Assembly: GCA_030615145.1 (NCBI GenBank)
Contig: JAUWZT010000003.1
Location: 1 to 32,435, forward strand
From: Promethearchaeota archaeon
GTDB taxonomy: Archaea; Asgardarchaeota; Lokiarchaeia; Sigyniarchaeales; SOKP01
Direction: 5' to 3'
DNA length: 32,435 nucleotides
Part shown: positions 1-8,512 of the stretch, one piece after another
How the letters are laid out: each line of letters starts with the position of its first letter
How positions within the stretch are numbered: the first letter of the stretch is position 1
Position numbers and translations under genes: made by a program
The notes under the pieces: model-generated
Told to the model about the DNA's origin: nothing
Database searches by the model: none
The model's input: the letters and a program-made list of their open reading frames with translations, nothing else

Positions 1-97
1 AAAATTTTCTCTCTGAAATTATATATTTATGTTCTTACTATTTCTATTTTAACAACAAATTTTTTTTTAATCATTAAATCATCGAGTGAAAACCGTT

Positions 98-1018
98 ATG
101 ATTAGCAAAACCATTTTACATATGATCCACGACTTAAAAACAGATAAAACTTCTGGAGCGAGTGAGTTAATAGAATTCGCACTTGAAATTTTAGAAGCCT
201 ATCTTCATACTATAAAAGATCCTAATATGGATATAACAGAGGATATATTAGTATTATCTAAAGAACTATTTAACGTTCGCCCAAGTATGGCTCCTATAAT
301 CAATACAATTGGATATTTTATTCATGATTTGGAATTTTTCAGCAAACAAACACTTTTAGAAAAATTTAAGACATTTCCTGCAGAAAGATTAAGGATAGAT
401 GACGCTTTGACTTCCGCGTTTCATTCGTTTTTAGAGAGATTCGAAGGGAAGAAACTAAATGTAATGTTAATCTCTTACAGTACTACAATTATTAAGCATT
501 TGAAAGAAAATACAAAAAACGATTTTACCTTTTACATTTTAGAATCTCGTCCTTTGTTTGAAGGGCGACGTACTGCCGAAATATTGTCTTCTAATTTTGA
601 AACACATTTAATAACAGATTCAGCGATGGGGAAATTCATCAAAAAAGTTGATATCGTTCTTCTCGGAATTGATAGCATACTGCGAGATGGGTCAATAGTA
701 AATAAGATAGGGAGTTATCCTTTAGCATGTATTGCCGCTGCGAATAATAAAGATGTTTACGCAGTTGGGGATTCTTTTAAATATAATTTAAAGAGTCATT
801 ATAACCAGAAAATAATTATTGAGACCAAGCCAATCTACGAAGTATATTCTAAAAAAATTAAAAAAGAATTGTTTAAAGTCCATAATTTTTATTTTGATAT
901 AACCCCATCTAACTATTTTAAAGAAATAATCTCCGATTTAGGAGTATTAACGACGCCAGAGTTTTTGGAGAAGGTCAAAAGTACGCTTCCATTAGAATGG
1001 TTCAAATCATTTCTTTAA
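98..1018 (+). CDS. eIF2B/ribose-1,5-bisphosphate isomerase family protein
   Basis: The protein belongs to the aIF-2B/eIF2B-alpha/MtnA superfamily. Counting from a possible GTG at 86, it shows the ESRPLFEG motif (about 153-160) and the signature LLGIDSILRDGSIVNKIG (about 192-209), followed by YPLA; both line the sugar-phosphate or nucleotide pocket in this family. The Asp of LLGID is kept. The cysteine used by MtnA and ribose-1,5-bisphosphate isomerase is not evident; the corresponding segment reads SYSTTIIKHL, closer to the eIF2B type, so a regulatory or binding role is as likely as isomerase activity. I chose ATG 98 because GAGTGA (84-89) lies eight bases upstream as a Shine-Dalgarno site; GTG 86 would add four residues. 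The length (about 306 aa) is normal for the family. Specific substrate unknown. Confidence 0.85.
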   Translation: MISKTILHMIHDLKTDKTSGASELIEFALEILEAYLHTIKDPNMDITEDILVLSKELFNVRPSMAPIINTIGYFIHDLEFFSKQTLLEKFKTFPAERLRIDDALTSAFHSFLERFEGKKLNVMLISYSTTIIKHLKENTKNDFTFYILESRPLFEGRRTAEILSSNFETHLITDSAMGKFIKKVDIVLLGIDSILRDGSIVNKIGSYPLACIAAANNKDVYAVGDSFKYNLKSHYNQKIIIETKPIYEVYSKKIKKELFKVHNFYFDITPSNYFKEIISDLGVLTTPEFLEKVKSTLPLEWFKSFL

Positions 1019-1101
1019 AATCCAAGTTCTATTTTTTATTTTTAAACATTTTTGGCGGATAACTATAAATATTTTGTACAAAGAATTTAATTTAGGGTAC
1101 T

Positions 1102-2280
1102 ATGTCAATTAATGAAAATTTAGCGTATGAAATAACTAAAAGATTATCATTTCCTCGATTAGTTGGCTCAGAAGGAGAAAAAGAGGCAATCAAAGTAGTT
1201 GTAGACGAGTTTGAAAAGATGGGTTATAATACCGTCAATCGCGAGAAATTTAAAACTTCGCTATACAATTGGAAGAGGATCGAACTTTTATTTTTAATTT
1301 TGGGAATATTATATATCTCTTTAGCGATATCGTATTACAATTTACCAATTTTATCTTTGGTTATCATATCTCTAATTGTAATATGTTTGTTAAAATTAAG
1401 TAAGATTTCTGATTCAAATAGGATAAAATTAATGAAGAATGATAGGTATAATTTCGAAACTGAAAACATTTATGTAAATTTAAAAAGCAAGAATTCTTTG
1501 GCCAATCTTATCTTTATTGCTCACTACGATTCGAAGTCTCAACTTTACTCTTCAAAAGTTAGGATTTATTTAATAATGGCCTCTGTTTTTGGCGGAATAA
1601 TTCTATTAGTTGTATTTTTCGTCTTAAGCGTTTTAAAGATTATTTTTATGTTTAATAATCTCATCTTGAATAACATACTTTTAGGCGTCAGCATAGTAAT
1701 TGGAATATTAGCAATATTAAATTTTTTCAACAAAGTCGGGAATAAATCTCCAGGAGCAACAGATAATGCTACGAGCGTTGGTACAGTTATTGCCCTCTCG
1801 AAATATTTTAAGAACAATCCTTTAGAAAATATTGATTTTACGTTTTTAATTACGGGTTCTGAAGAACTTAACCTAGGTGGAGCGATTGATTTCATCCAGA
1901 AACACAAAAATGAATTAGATAAAGACATAACATATTTTATAAACTATGATCTTGTAGGTGCATATGGCGTGTTAAGAAACGTTACTTCTCACGGAATTCC
2001 GAAGAAAACAACCAGTACAAAATTGAACGAGCTACTTAGGAATAGTAGTAAAGATTTAGGGATTGAAATAAAGGAGATTTATTTTCCTATGGGAGCAGGT
2101 GGAGATCATATGCCCATCGTAAACTTGGGGTATATGGCTTGCGTACTTGGTTCTGCGGGATGCATAAAATATGTCCATTCTAAAAAAGATACGATGAGTT
2201 TAGTTTCTAAAGAGGGTTTAAATAACATTTTGAGTTTATCAATTGAGGTTGCGAATAGGTTAAACAAAGAATTAACTTAA
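1102..2280 (+). CDS. M28-family zinc aminopeptidase with inserted membrane segments
   Basis: This is a probable two-zinc aminopeptidase of family M28. The metal and catalytic residues are readable in order: HYD (H141, D143), GATDNA (D221), GSEE (E254 catalytic, E255 metal), NYD (D283) and a late VHS (H359). The unusual part is two blocks of hydrophobic helices inside the catalytic domain: about residues 60-100, before the first zinc ligand, and 155-208, between HYD and GATDNA. The enzyme is therefore probably membrane-anchored. I cannot tell which side the active site faces, and there is no cleavable signal peptide. Its gene stands alone between the eIF2B-like gene (83-base gap) and a convergent MFS gene. 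Substrate unknown; a peptidase role rests on the family and conserved ligands. Confidence 0.87.
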   Translation: MSINENLAYEITKRLSFPRLVGSEGEKEAIKVVVDEFEKMGYNTVNREKFKTSLYNWKRIELLFLILGILYISLAISYYNLPILSLVIISLIVICLLKLSKISDSNRIKLMKNDRYNFETENIYVNLKSKNSLANLIFIAHYDSKSQLYSSKVRIYLIMASVFGGIILLVVFFVLSVLKIIFMFNNLILNNILLGVSIVIGILAILNFFNKVGNKSPGATDNATSVGTVIALSKYFKNNPLENIDFTFLITGSEELNLGGAIDFIQKHKNELDKDITYFINYDLVGAYGVLRNVTSHGIPKKTTSTKLNELLRNSSKDLGIEIKEIYFPMGAGGDHMPIVNLGYMACVLGSAGCIKYVHSKKDTMSLVSKEGLNNILSLSIEVANRLNKELT

Positions 2281-2305
2281 ATTGCTTCTTTAATAAATAA
2301 TTTCT

Positions 2306-3658
2306 CTAATCTACTTTTTCTGCCATATAAGATCTCAAAGATATAATCGCTATTGCATACAAAGGAATTACGGATAATTCGATAAATATTGAGATCATGA
2401 AAGGAGCGCTTGGACCTAAATTATCCCAAGCCAGACCTCCTAGAGTTGGGCCTAAAACAGCACCTAATAAGCTTAACCACTGAGCAGCCCCAAAAATTTT
2501 TCCACGGTGGATTTTTGATATTCGACTGAGGACATTTTGTAAAATTAAGTTCCCCCCCCAAGCAAAAGTTGCGTCAAAAAGTAAGATAAAACCAAACATC
2601 AATCCCGATGTAGAATTAATTATAAACCAGGTTACTAACGCCCCTAACCCGCTTACAACAGCAATCCCTAATACGGGATTTACCTTATCAGCAATCTTAC
2701 CTATTTTAGGGGCAAATAATAAAGATAAAACCTGAGCGGGAAAATAAATTAACATTACTAGAATAGGCATCTCAACTTTCAATTCTTCAATCAAATAAAC
2801 TTGAAAGAAGGGATACGCTAAAGATTGATTCATACTACTCACCATAAAGGCAATGGTCAACACGCTGAAACCGAAAAAAAAACCCGTCGCTAAGTTGTTC
2901 TTGGGTTTTATAGAAGAATCTGGTATCACTGGTTCTTTAGAAACAATGATTGGTTCGACTGAGGATGGAAATAAATTGAAAATGTGCTTATCGTATGTAA
3001 GTTCTTCGTCGACTTTACGATGAAAAATTATACCTCCAAGAACATTAGATGCAGCAAACAATATTAGTGGGCTGTAAACCAAAAAAAGATTTTCAGGCGT
3101 AAATATAATTGCTAAACTAAAAATAATAAAACTAATAATTGATCCAAATAGGTTTCCTTTTCCTATCATTCCAGCTCGTTTTCCGAACGCAAAAGAACGA
3201 TTTGATTTATTTGACTTCTCGGAAATTAATGTATCTAATGGTGTCCAAAAAAAACCTACAAAAAACCCTAATACAAACATCCCAATAGCAAATATTAATA
3301 AAGAAGATAATAAAATACCCAGAAACATTAAAATATAGCATACCCCACGCCCAAAACTCCCTATTAGGATTAATAACTTTTTTGAAACTCTGTCAGTTAA
3401 ATAACCAACAATTGGAGCACTGATTAACCCCCCCGTAACTTGTATTGAAAATGTAAGCCCTAACACCGTTCCCGAAGCCCCTAATAATTGGACTGTGACG
3501 TACGGGATCAAAAATGAGAAAAAAAAGAATCCCATGCTGTTCCAAAAGATAATTCGGATCATAGGATCGAAATCTGGAGTAATCTTCATTGCGTTTGCGT
3601 TTGTATCTGGCGTACTTTCAGAATCAAAAAGATTACCGTTATCAGTATTGTGCGACAA
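2306..3658 (-). CDS. MFS transporter
   Basis: This is a 450-residue major facilitator superfamily permease with about twelve hydrophobic segments. The loop between helices 2 and 3 carries the MFS motif A in the form GYLTDRVSKK (about 85-94). A long hydrophilic loop near residues 215-250 separates the two six-helix halves. The predicted start is TTG (3656-3658), supported by an AAGGGAGC ribosome-binding site about nine bases upstream. The next candidate, ATG at residue 24, would remove a hydrophilic N-terminal tail. The gene is convergent with the M28 peptidase and divergent from the oxidoreductase operon. The substrate cannot be read from the sequence; drug or sugar efflux/uptake are both possible. 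Confidence 0.85.
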   Translation of the reverse strand: MSHNTDNGNLFDSESTPDTNANAMKITPDFDPMIRIIFWNSMGFFFFSFLIPYVTVQLLGASGTVLGLTFSIQVTGGLISAPIVGYLTDRVSKKLLILIGSFGRGVCYILMFLGILLSSLLIFAIGMFVLGFFVGFFWTPLDTLISEKSNKSNRSFAFGKRAGMIGKGNLFGSIISFIIFSLAIIFTPENLFLVYSPLILFAASNVLGGIIFHRKVDEELTYDKHIFNLFPSSVEPIIVSKEPVIPDSSIKPKNNLATGFFFGFSVLTIAFMVSSMNQSLAYPFFQVYLIEELKVEMPILVMLIYFPAQVLSLLFAPKIGKIADKVNPVLGIAVVSGLGALVTWFIINSTSGLMFGFILLFDATFAWGGNLILQNVLSRISKIHRGKIFGAAQWLSLLGAVLGPTLGGLAWDNLGPSAPFMISIFIELSVIPLYAIAIISLRSYMAEKVD

Positions 3659-3721
3659 TTAGAAAAGCTCCCTTAAAACTATTATATGTATTAAAAATCC
3701 ATTTCCTAAAAAGTTCGTTAT

Positions 3722-3775
3722 TTTAAGTTTTAACTTAAATTTATTGAATAAATGGATAAAACTTAATTTTTTAAG
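3722..3775. promoter_or_regulatory. Inverted repeats between divergent MFS and oxidoreductase operon
   Basis: The divergent intergenic region (3659-3833) contains a perfect 8+2+8 inverted repeat: TTTAAGTT (3722-3729) and AACTTAAA (3732-3739). A second AACTTAA occurs at 3760-3766, followed after four T by TTAAG (3771-3775). The repeated half-site AACTTAA, in both orientations, suggests a dimeric regulator binding upstream of the oxidoreductase operon, which has an A/T-rich TATA-like stretch just before its start. The region is very A/T-rich, so chance symmetry is possible. Confidence 0.35.
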
Positions 3776-3833
3776 AAGATTTTTCTTAATACAACTTATC
3801 AATTAGAAAATAAAAATAAATTTTTAGAGAAAA

Positions 3834-4832
3834 ATGTTAACTCCAGAACACGTTAAAGAAATTTTAAAGGATTACACCGTAAATCTTCGATTCCACGCAC
3901 GCGGGGGGCAAGGAGGCGTTACTGCTTCTAACCTGTGCGTCGAAGCTTTTTATGGCTATGGCGTCTGTCAACCGAGATTTGGAGCAGAACGAATGGGGAG
4001 TCCAACTGAAAGCTATGTAAGGCTTTCTGCGAACTCAGATTTAGTAAGGTCAAATGAACAAGTGTATGGCCCTCATTTCGTATCTGTGTTAGATGAATCG
4101 TTACTCTCAGAAGTAGATGTAACCGCTGGCGTACCGAAAGGTGGTTGGTTGATAGTAAATACAGTAGCGGACCAACTAACCATTCAAGAAGCTGTAAAGA
4201 GAAAAGACATAAACATTGCTACTATAGATGCGACCCGAATTGCTCTAGATGTTTTAGGTCGAAACATTACAAATACTATAATATTAGGTGCTTTAATAAG
4301 AATCTCCCACCTCTTTACTCTCGAAGAATTATCTAATGCAATCATGAAGCGATTCAAAGGAGCTATAGCTGGAAAAAATATCGAAGCAATAAAGCAAGCA
4401 ATTGAAGAAACTTGCATATTTGACATCGGAGTCGACCCAGATTTTACGGTTGACACTAAAGTACCGTGGCAACAAATAGATTTAGGCTTACCTGGATATA
4501 AGGAATTAGATAAAGCGGGTGTTTGGTATTGCGACGAAGAAGTAATCCCTGTTGGAAGCGATCAAGTGAATACTGGTTCATGGGGCGAATGGGATGTGAT
4601 TTGGGATGCGGAAACATGTACAAATTGCGCTCAATGTTGGTTCATTTGCCCTGATTTTGCCATTCTTAGAGAGAAAAGGGAAGACGGCAAATATCATATG
4701 ATTGGAATTGATAGACTTCATTGCAAATCATGTTTAAATTGTCTAAATATATGCCCTGTTCAAGCAATAAGTAAAAAATTAAAGCAAGGACCGGCTGCTT
4801 GTGCAGTACCGGAAGAAAGTGGAGGTAATTAA
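3834..4832 (+). CDS. porG/porD fusion: 2-oxoacid:ferredoxin oxidoreductase, fused gamma-delta subunit
   Basis: This protein joins the gamma and delta subunits of a pyruvate-type 2-oxoacid:ferredoxin oxidoreductase. Residues 1-195 form the gamma domain, starting with FHARGGQGGVTAS and the QPRFGAERMGSP segment that are typical of it. Residues 245-320 form a ferredoxin-like delta domain with two 4Fe-4S motifs: C262-C265-C268-C272 and C297-C300-C303-C307. The delta domain passes electrons from the thiamine site to ferredoxin. It is the first gene of an operon: its TAA lies one base before the alpha-subunit ATG, and an SD site for that gene is inside its 3' end. Pyruvate is the most likely substrate, but indolepyruvate or 2-oxoisovalerate homologues look similar and cannot be excluded. 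Confidence 0.92.
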   Translation: MLTPEHVKEILKDYTVNLRFHARGGQGGVTASNLCVEAFYGYGVCQPRFGAERMGSPTESYVRLSANSDLVRSNEQVYGPHFVSVLDESLLSEVDVTAGVPKGGWLIVNTVADQLTIQEAVKRKDINIATIDATRIALDVLGRNITNTIILGALIRISHLFTLEELSNAIMKRFKGAIAGKNIEAIKQAIEETCIFDIGVDPDFTVDTKVPWQQIDLGLPGYKELDKAGVWYCDEEVIPVGSDQVNTGSWGEWDVIWDAETCTNCAQCWFICPDFAILREKREDGKYHMIGIDRLHCKSCLNCLNICPVQAISKKLKQGPAACAVPEESGGN

Positions 4833-4833
4833 A

Positions 4834-6057
4834 ATGTCAGTAGAACCAATGAAATTATTTTTCAAAGAGATTAAAGAGCCCGTCGAGACGGCAATGATTG
4901 GGAATTACGCTGTGGCCGGAGGAGTTACCCAAACGGACCCTGATGTAATTTGTGCTTTTCCTATTACCCCTCAAACTCAATCCGTTGAGGGTTTATCTGA
5001 TGTCGTTCATCAAGGAAGATTAAAAGCAGCCTTCGTCAATGTCGAATCCGAATTAGCAGCTATTAGTTATTCAACGGCAGCTTGCGCTGCAGGTGCCAGA
5101 ACCTTTACTGCTACAGCATCACAAGGCTATTTATTAATGTCAGAAGCCTTGCCTATGGCAGTTGGTTGGCGTGTCCCGTTAACGATGATGATTTCAGCGA
5201 GAGCTTTTAATGCTCCTAATCTTTCTATATGGAACAGTTGGGAATATGTGTTAACTGATTACGGTTGGAACTGTGTAGTATCGGAGAATGTTCAAGAAAC
5301 CTACGATGCAGCAATTTTGTCAGTTATAATGTCAGACAATTCTTTGTTTCCAACTATGTTTGTACACGACGGTTTTATTATTTCTCATTCCGTTCAGAAA
5401 TTATGGTTAATTCCAGACGAGGTTGTACGGAAATTAACACCAAAAAAACCTCGCCACACAATCTCAACTGAGCGTCCTGGTGTATGGGGAGGGATTGTAA
5501 CTCCAAGCTTTTTCATGGAAGGAAGGAAGAATCTTGATGAAGCGAAAAAACCCGTGTTAGATATAATGAAAAAGGCGTTCGAAGAATTCGGAAAAGCGAC
5601 TGGGCGTCATTATAACTTAATTGAAACCTACAACTTAGACAACTCTTCAAAGACTGCGTTTATTACTATGGGATCGATGTGTGGAAACATCATTAGTTGG
5701 ATGACTAAAAACAAGGACATAGGATTGATAAAAATCAGAGCATACAGACCTTTTCCTTACGAGGAATTACAAAAGATTGTCCAAGAGCATAACATCGAAA
5801 AACTAATTATTCTAGAAAAATCAGATTCGCTAAATAATCTTTTACCACCATTTGCCACTTCAATAGCTACGGCGTTGTATCCGCTTAAAACTCTATTTAG
5901 ATGCTATATTGTAGGCTTAGGTGGACGAGATGTTACTCGAGATGAGTTCGCGGTTGTAAAGAAGAAAATGGAATCTGTTAACGATATGAAAGGGCAGCTC
6001 TATAGTTACCTTGGCGTACGGGAGACCAAAGATAAAATCTATGAGGTGAACAGATAG
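4834..6057 (+). CDS. porA: 2-oxoacid:ferredoxin oxidoreductase, alpha subunit
   Basis: The alpha subunit carries the pyrimidine-binding half of the thiamine diphosphate site. It has FPITPQTQ (about 42-49) for substrate binding and the family NVESE (about 69-73), whose first Glu activates the cofactor. Other landmarks are TATASQGYLLMSEALPMA and PTMFVHDGFIISH. Its domain order is the normal one, unlike the beta subunit that follows. The start is ATG 4834 because a GGAGGT ribosome-binding site (4821-4826) is seven bases upstream; an upstream in-frame GTG at 4801 lies inside the previous gene and is unlikely. The 407-residue length fits the family. The TAG stop at 6055-6057 abuts the beta-subunit ATG, which implies coupled translation and stoichiometric assembly. 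Confidence 0.93.
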   Translation: MSVEPMKLFFKEIKEPVETAMIGNYAVAGGVTQTDPDVICAFPITPQTQSVEGLSDVVHQGRLKAAFVNVESELAAISYSTAACAAGARTFTATASQGYLLMSEALPMAVGWRVPLTMMISARAFNAPNLSIWNSWEYVLTDYGWNCVVSENVQETYDAAILSVIMSDNSLFPTMFVHDGFIISHSVQKLWLIPDEVVRKLTPKKPRHTISTERPGVWGGIVTPSFFMEGRKNLDEAKKPVLDIMKKAFEEFGKATGRHYNLIETYNLDNSSKTAFITMGSMCGNIISWMTKNKDIGLIKIRAYRPFPYEELQKIVQEHNIEKLIILEKSDSLNNLLPPFATSIATALYPLKTLFRCYIVGLGGRDVTRDEFAVVKKKMESVNDMKGQLYSYLGVRETKDKIYEVNR

Positions 6058-7146
6058 ATGTCAAAACCAGAAAGAAATATAATTAAATTTGAAGATATAT
6101 TAGCTAGAGATGGAAAATGTAATGTTTTATTTTTAAACTACGATAACGAAGCTTTTATGAACACAGGGATTCAAGAATCAGGCGCTACGCCACCGCACGC
6201 TTCGACAACCACCGGACCCGGTGGAGAAAAAATTCCCGGAAAAGTTGGTGTAAAACAAGATTTAGTTACTCCTTTTGCTTTTTACGGGACAAAATCGTTA
6301 TTTTTAGCAACGGCAAACCCCGCTTATCCAGCAGATTTTATGGGAAAAGTTGCTGATGCGTTAAAGTCAAACGGGTCTGCTTTCATTCAAACATTAGCTG
6401 ATTGCATGAGGGGATGGCGACATCCTGCCGAAGACGCCGTGAAAATCTCAAAACTAGCTACTGATTGCGGTTATTGGCCTCTTTACACTATAAGAGTAAA
6501 AGAAGGCATTCCAACATTTTCTTATTATCGTGGATTAGATATAGATAAGGAAAAATTTGTAGAATACTTAAAATCTATGGGCCGGTTTAGACATCTCTTT
6601 AAGCCACAGTTCTTGGAAAAAGAAATTGATGAAATAATTTACTATACTGAACAACGTAACCTTAAATTAAAAGGACTTATTGAACAGTTTGGAGCCGAAA
6701 AGCCAATAGACTTTTATCAAGTAAATCGAAGAACTTTAGAACCTCAAACTCACTTACATCCTGGCCACGGATTATGCCCTGGTTGTGGCGCTGGAATGGT
6801 TTTGAATCAGATGGCTACAGCAGCTACAGCAGTCGCGGGTAACAACATTATTTACGTGAATAATACGAGTTGCAGTGAAGTATCGACAGCGAAAGATTTT
6901 GTAACTTCTTGGAAAGTTCCTTGGGTTCACCACTTATTTGAAAGTGGAGCTACTATAGCTGAAGGAATAAGCACAACTTACAAAATTCTTAAATCTAAAG
7001 GTTTGTTCAATGGAGAGGTGCCGTATGTTATTCACATTGCCGGCGACGGTTCTACATACGATATTGGATTTCAATTCCTTAAAGCAGCCCTTATCCGAAC
7101 AAGCTCTTTCGTTGAAATGAATGAATATTTAACTAATCAGAAATAA
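6058..7146 (+). CDS. porB: 2-oxoacid:ferredoxin oxidoreductase, beta subunit, circularly permuted
   Basis: The beta subunit binds the diphosphate of thiamine diphosphate and one 4Fe-4S cluster. All family landmarks are present, but in rotated order. Residues about 22-212 are the usual C-terminal half: NYDNEAFMNTGIQ (27-39), the cluster cysteine of ADCMRGW (C116) and RFRHLF (176-181). Residues about 216-350 are the usual N-terminal half: HPGHGLCPGCGAG (C240, C243), TSCSEVST (C272) and AGDGSTYDIG (328-337). In ordinary PorB the GDG helix runs directly into the NYDNEA strand; here those two segments are the two ends of the chain. All four presumed cluster cysteines and both cofactor motifs survive. 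A strong SD, GAGGTGA (6043-6049), sits eight bases before the ATG, so the start is secure. The protein looks functional, not a remnant. Confidence 0.9.
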   Translation: MSKPERNIIKFEDILARDGKCNVLFLNYDNEAFMNTGIQESGATPPHASTTTGPGGEKIPGKVGVKQDLVTPFAFYGTKSLFLATANPAYPADFMGKVADALKSNGSAFIQTLADCMRGWRHPAEDAVKISKLATDCGYWPLYTIRVKEGIPTFSYYRGLDIDKEKFVEYLKSMGRFRHLFKPQFLEKEIDEIIYYTEQRNLKLKGLIEQFGAEKPIDFYQVNRRTLEPQTHLHPGHGLCPGCGAGMVLNQMATAATAVAGNNIIYVNNTSCSEVSTAKDFVTSWKVPWVHHLFESGATIAEGISTTYKILKSKGLFNGEVPYVIHIAGDGSTYDIGFQFLKAALIRTSSFVEMNEYLTNQK

Positions 7147-7170
7147 TTTTATTTTACTTTATTTTTTTTT
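7147..7170 (+). terminator. T-rich terminator after the oxidoreductase operon
   Basis: Directly after the beta-subunit stop the + strand is almost pure T with a run of eight T at 7162-7169. Intrinsic termination in archaea uses such T-rich tracts without needing a hairpin. No hairpin is visible. Confidence 0.5.
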
Positions 7171-7228
7171 GAAATTATTATAGTGGAATACAATTTTTTA
7201 CATATAGTGCATTTATTAGAGTAATATC

Positions 7229-8512
7229 ATGTTTAAAATGAGTTTACAAGAGTGTTTGGCAAGGCGTAAAGATTGCTCTGGTGAGGGTCGTATTTTACAC
7301 TTATCTGTAGTTGAAGAGATTTGTAACTCTACACTTCAAGCGGCACCTTCAAATTCTCTATTTGTTGTATTACCGGATGGGGAGGATTACACTGGAGGGG
7401 CGTATAAATATAATAGCGATGGTTTGGTTCGATTAACTGATAAAGAAAAAACAAAATTTACCATGGAACTTTATCCTGAATTGTTTTGGAAGGAATCTAT
7501 TGAATTTGAGGATTTGATTCGGGTAGGGATTACATGGCAATATCTCTCATTAAAAGTGGATAGTATAGGGCTTGGTGTATCACAACGAGCAAGAGCGCCT
7601 AAAAAATATAATAAACTCGTCAACAATTTAACGAATCAAAATTATACCTTCTTATATTCGGTAGCAGTTCGAGAGAGAGATAGGGCAGCATTAGTAGAAG
7701 ATACTTCAGAACCTCTTCAAAAAAAAGCAGAGGAGGATACAATTTTACTCGACACTCCAGCTTGCTACAAGGACCGCGCAATCTATGAGAATAAGTATAA
7801 AGGTATTCCACTAGACGATGCTATTTTTAATCGGGTTGATGAAAAGACACCAAACCATACAAATTTACACCAAATCTCTCAACTGCTCTGGGCTTGTCAA
7901 GGAGAAAACGATCATACGACTCATGGAAACCGTGATGCTTTAGAGAAAAATGGATACGGTCGTGTGCATGCATCGGGATGTGCTGGATATGCAGTGTATC
8001 CAATATTATATGTAAATGATCTTGCTAATGTCCCTAATGGATCATATCTTTATAATCCCGTCGGATATTCTGCGTTAAATAGATGGATTAAGGTTGATGG
8101 AACCATAAGATACGACCATTTTATAAAAAAATTTAGCTCTGAGACTTTTAGCGCTGAGATTGAAAAGGAGTTTGAGATTAATTTCTCTAATTATGCCATA
8201 TTATTATGTGTTGATCGAAAAAAGCCTTGCGCGGGATTAATGCACAGAGTTATGAACCTTAAGTATTGGGCCGAAGTTGAGGCGGGAATGGCGTTAGCAG
8301 GTTTACAATTACAAGCAAATGCTTTAGGTTTGAAATGGCAAAAGAAAATATTGTCAAATCCAGATGATCCAAAATATAGAACATTGTTCAATCTCGATTC
8401 TGCTGAACAATCGATAAATAGTGTGGCAAAAAATTTAGTAAATCGTGCAAATAATGAGCGGGTGTCCCTTGAAGGAAGTTTGATACCAACTGTGCTATTT
8501 CATTTAATATAA
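7229..8512 (+). CDS. Two-lobed nitroreductase-fold (SagB/ThcOx-like) oxidoreductase
   Basis: This 427-residue protein appears to contain two nitroreductase-like halves, as in SagB/ThcOx-type flavin dehydrogenases. The C-terminal half starts near 212 with LHQISQLLWACQG, continues with the SGCAGYAVYP segment (249-258) in place of the usual RxxPSxG motif, and ends with EAGMALAGLQLQANALGL (351-368), the helix typical of the fold. The N-terminal half has a matching helix, WQYLSLKVDSIGLGVSQ (103-119), but a less clear FMN site. Classic SagB enzymes oxidise azoline rings in peptides; no peptide precursor or cyclodehydratase gene is nearby, so a different substrate is likely. A TATA-like TTTACATATA about 26 bases before the ATG is compatible with a leaderless mRNA. 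Its 3' end overlaps the open frame of a UroD remnant on the other strand. Confidence 0.75.
   Translation: MFKMSLQECLARRKDCSGEGRILHLSVVEEICNSTLQAAPSNSLFVVLPDGEDYTGGAYKYNSDGLVRLTDKEKTKFTMELYPELFWKESIEFEDLIRVGITWQYLSLKVDSIGLGVSQRARAPKKYNKLVNNLTNQNYTFLYSVAVRERDRAALVEDTSEPLQKKAEEDTILLDTPACYKDRAIYENKYKGIPLDDAIFNRVDEKTPNHTNLHQISQLLWACQGENDHTTHGNRDALEKNGYGRVHASGCAGYAVYPILYVNDLANVPNGSYLYNPVGYSALNRWIKVDGTIRYDHFIKKFSSETFSAEIEKEFEINFSNYAILLCVDRKKPCAGLMHRVMNLKYWAEVEAGMALAGLQLQANALGLKWQKKILSNPDDPKYRTLFNLDSAEQSINSVAKNLVNRANNERVSLEGSLIPTVLFHLI

Noticed and set aside
1566..1928. A 120-codon antisense frame inside the M28 peptidase gene
   Set aside because: It covers conserved metal-ligand codons of the peptidase and has shadow-like composition.
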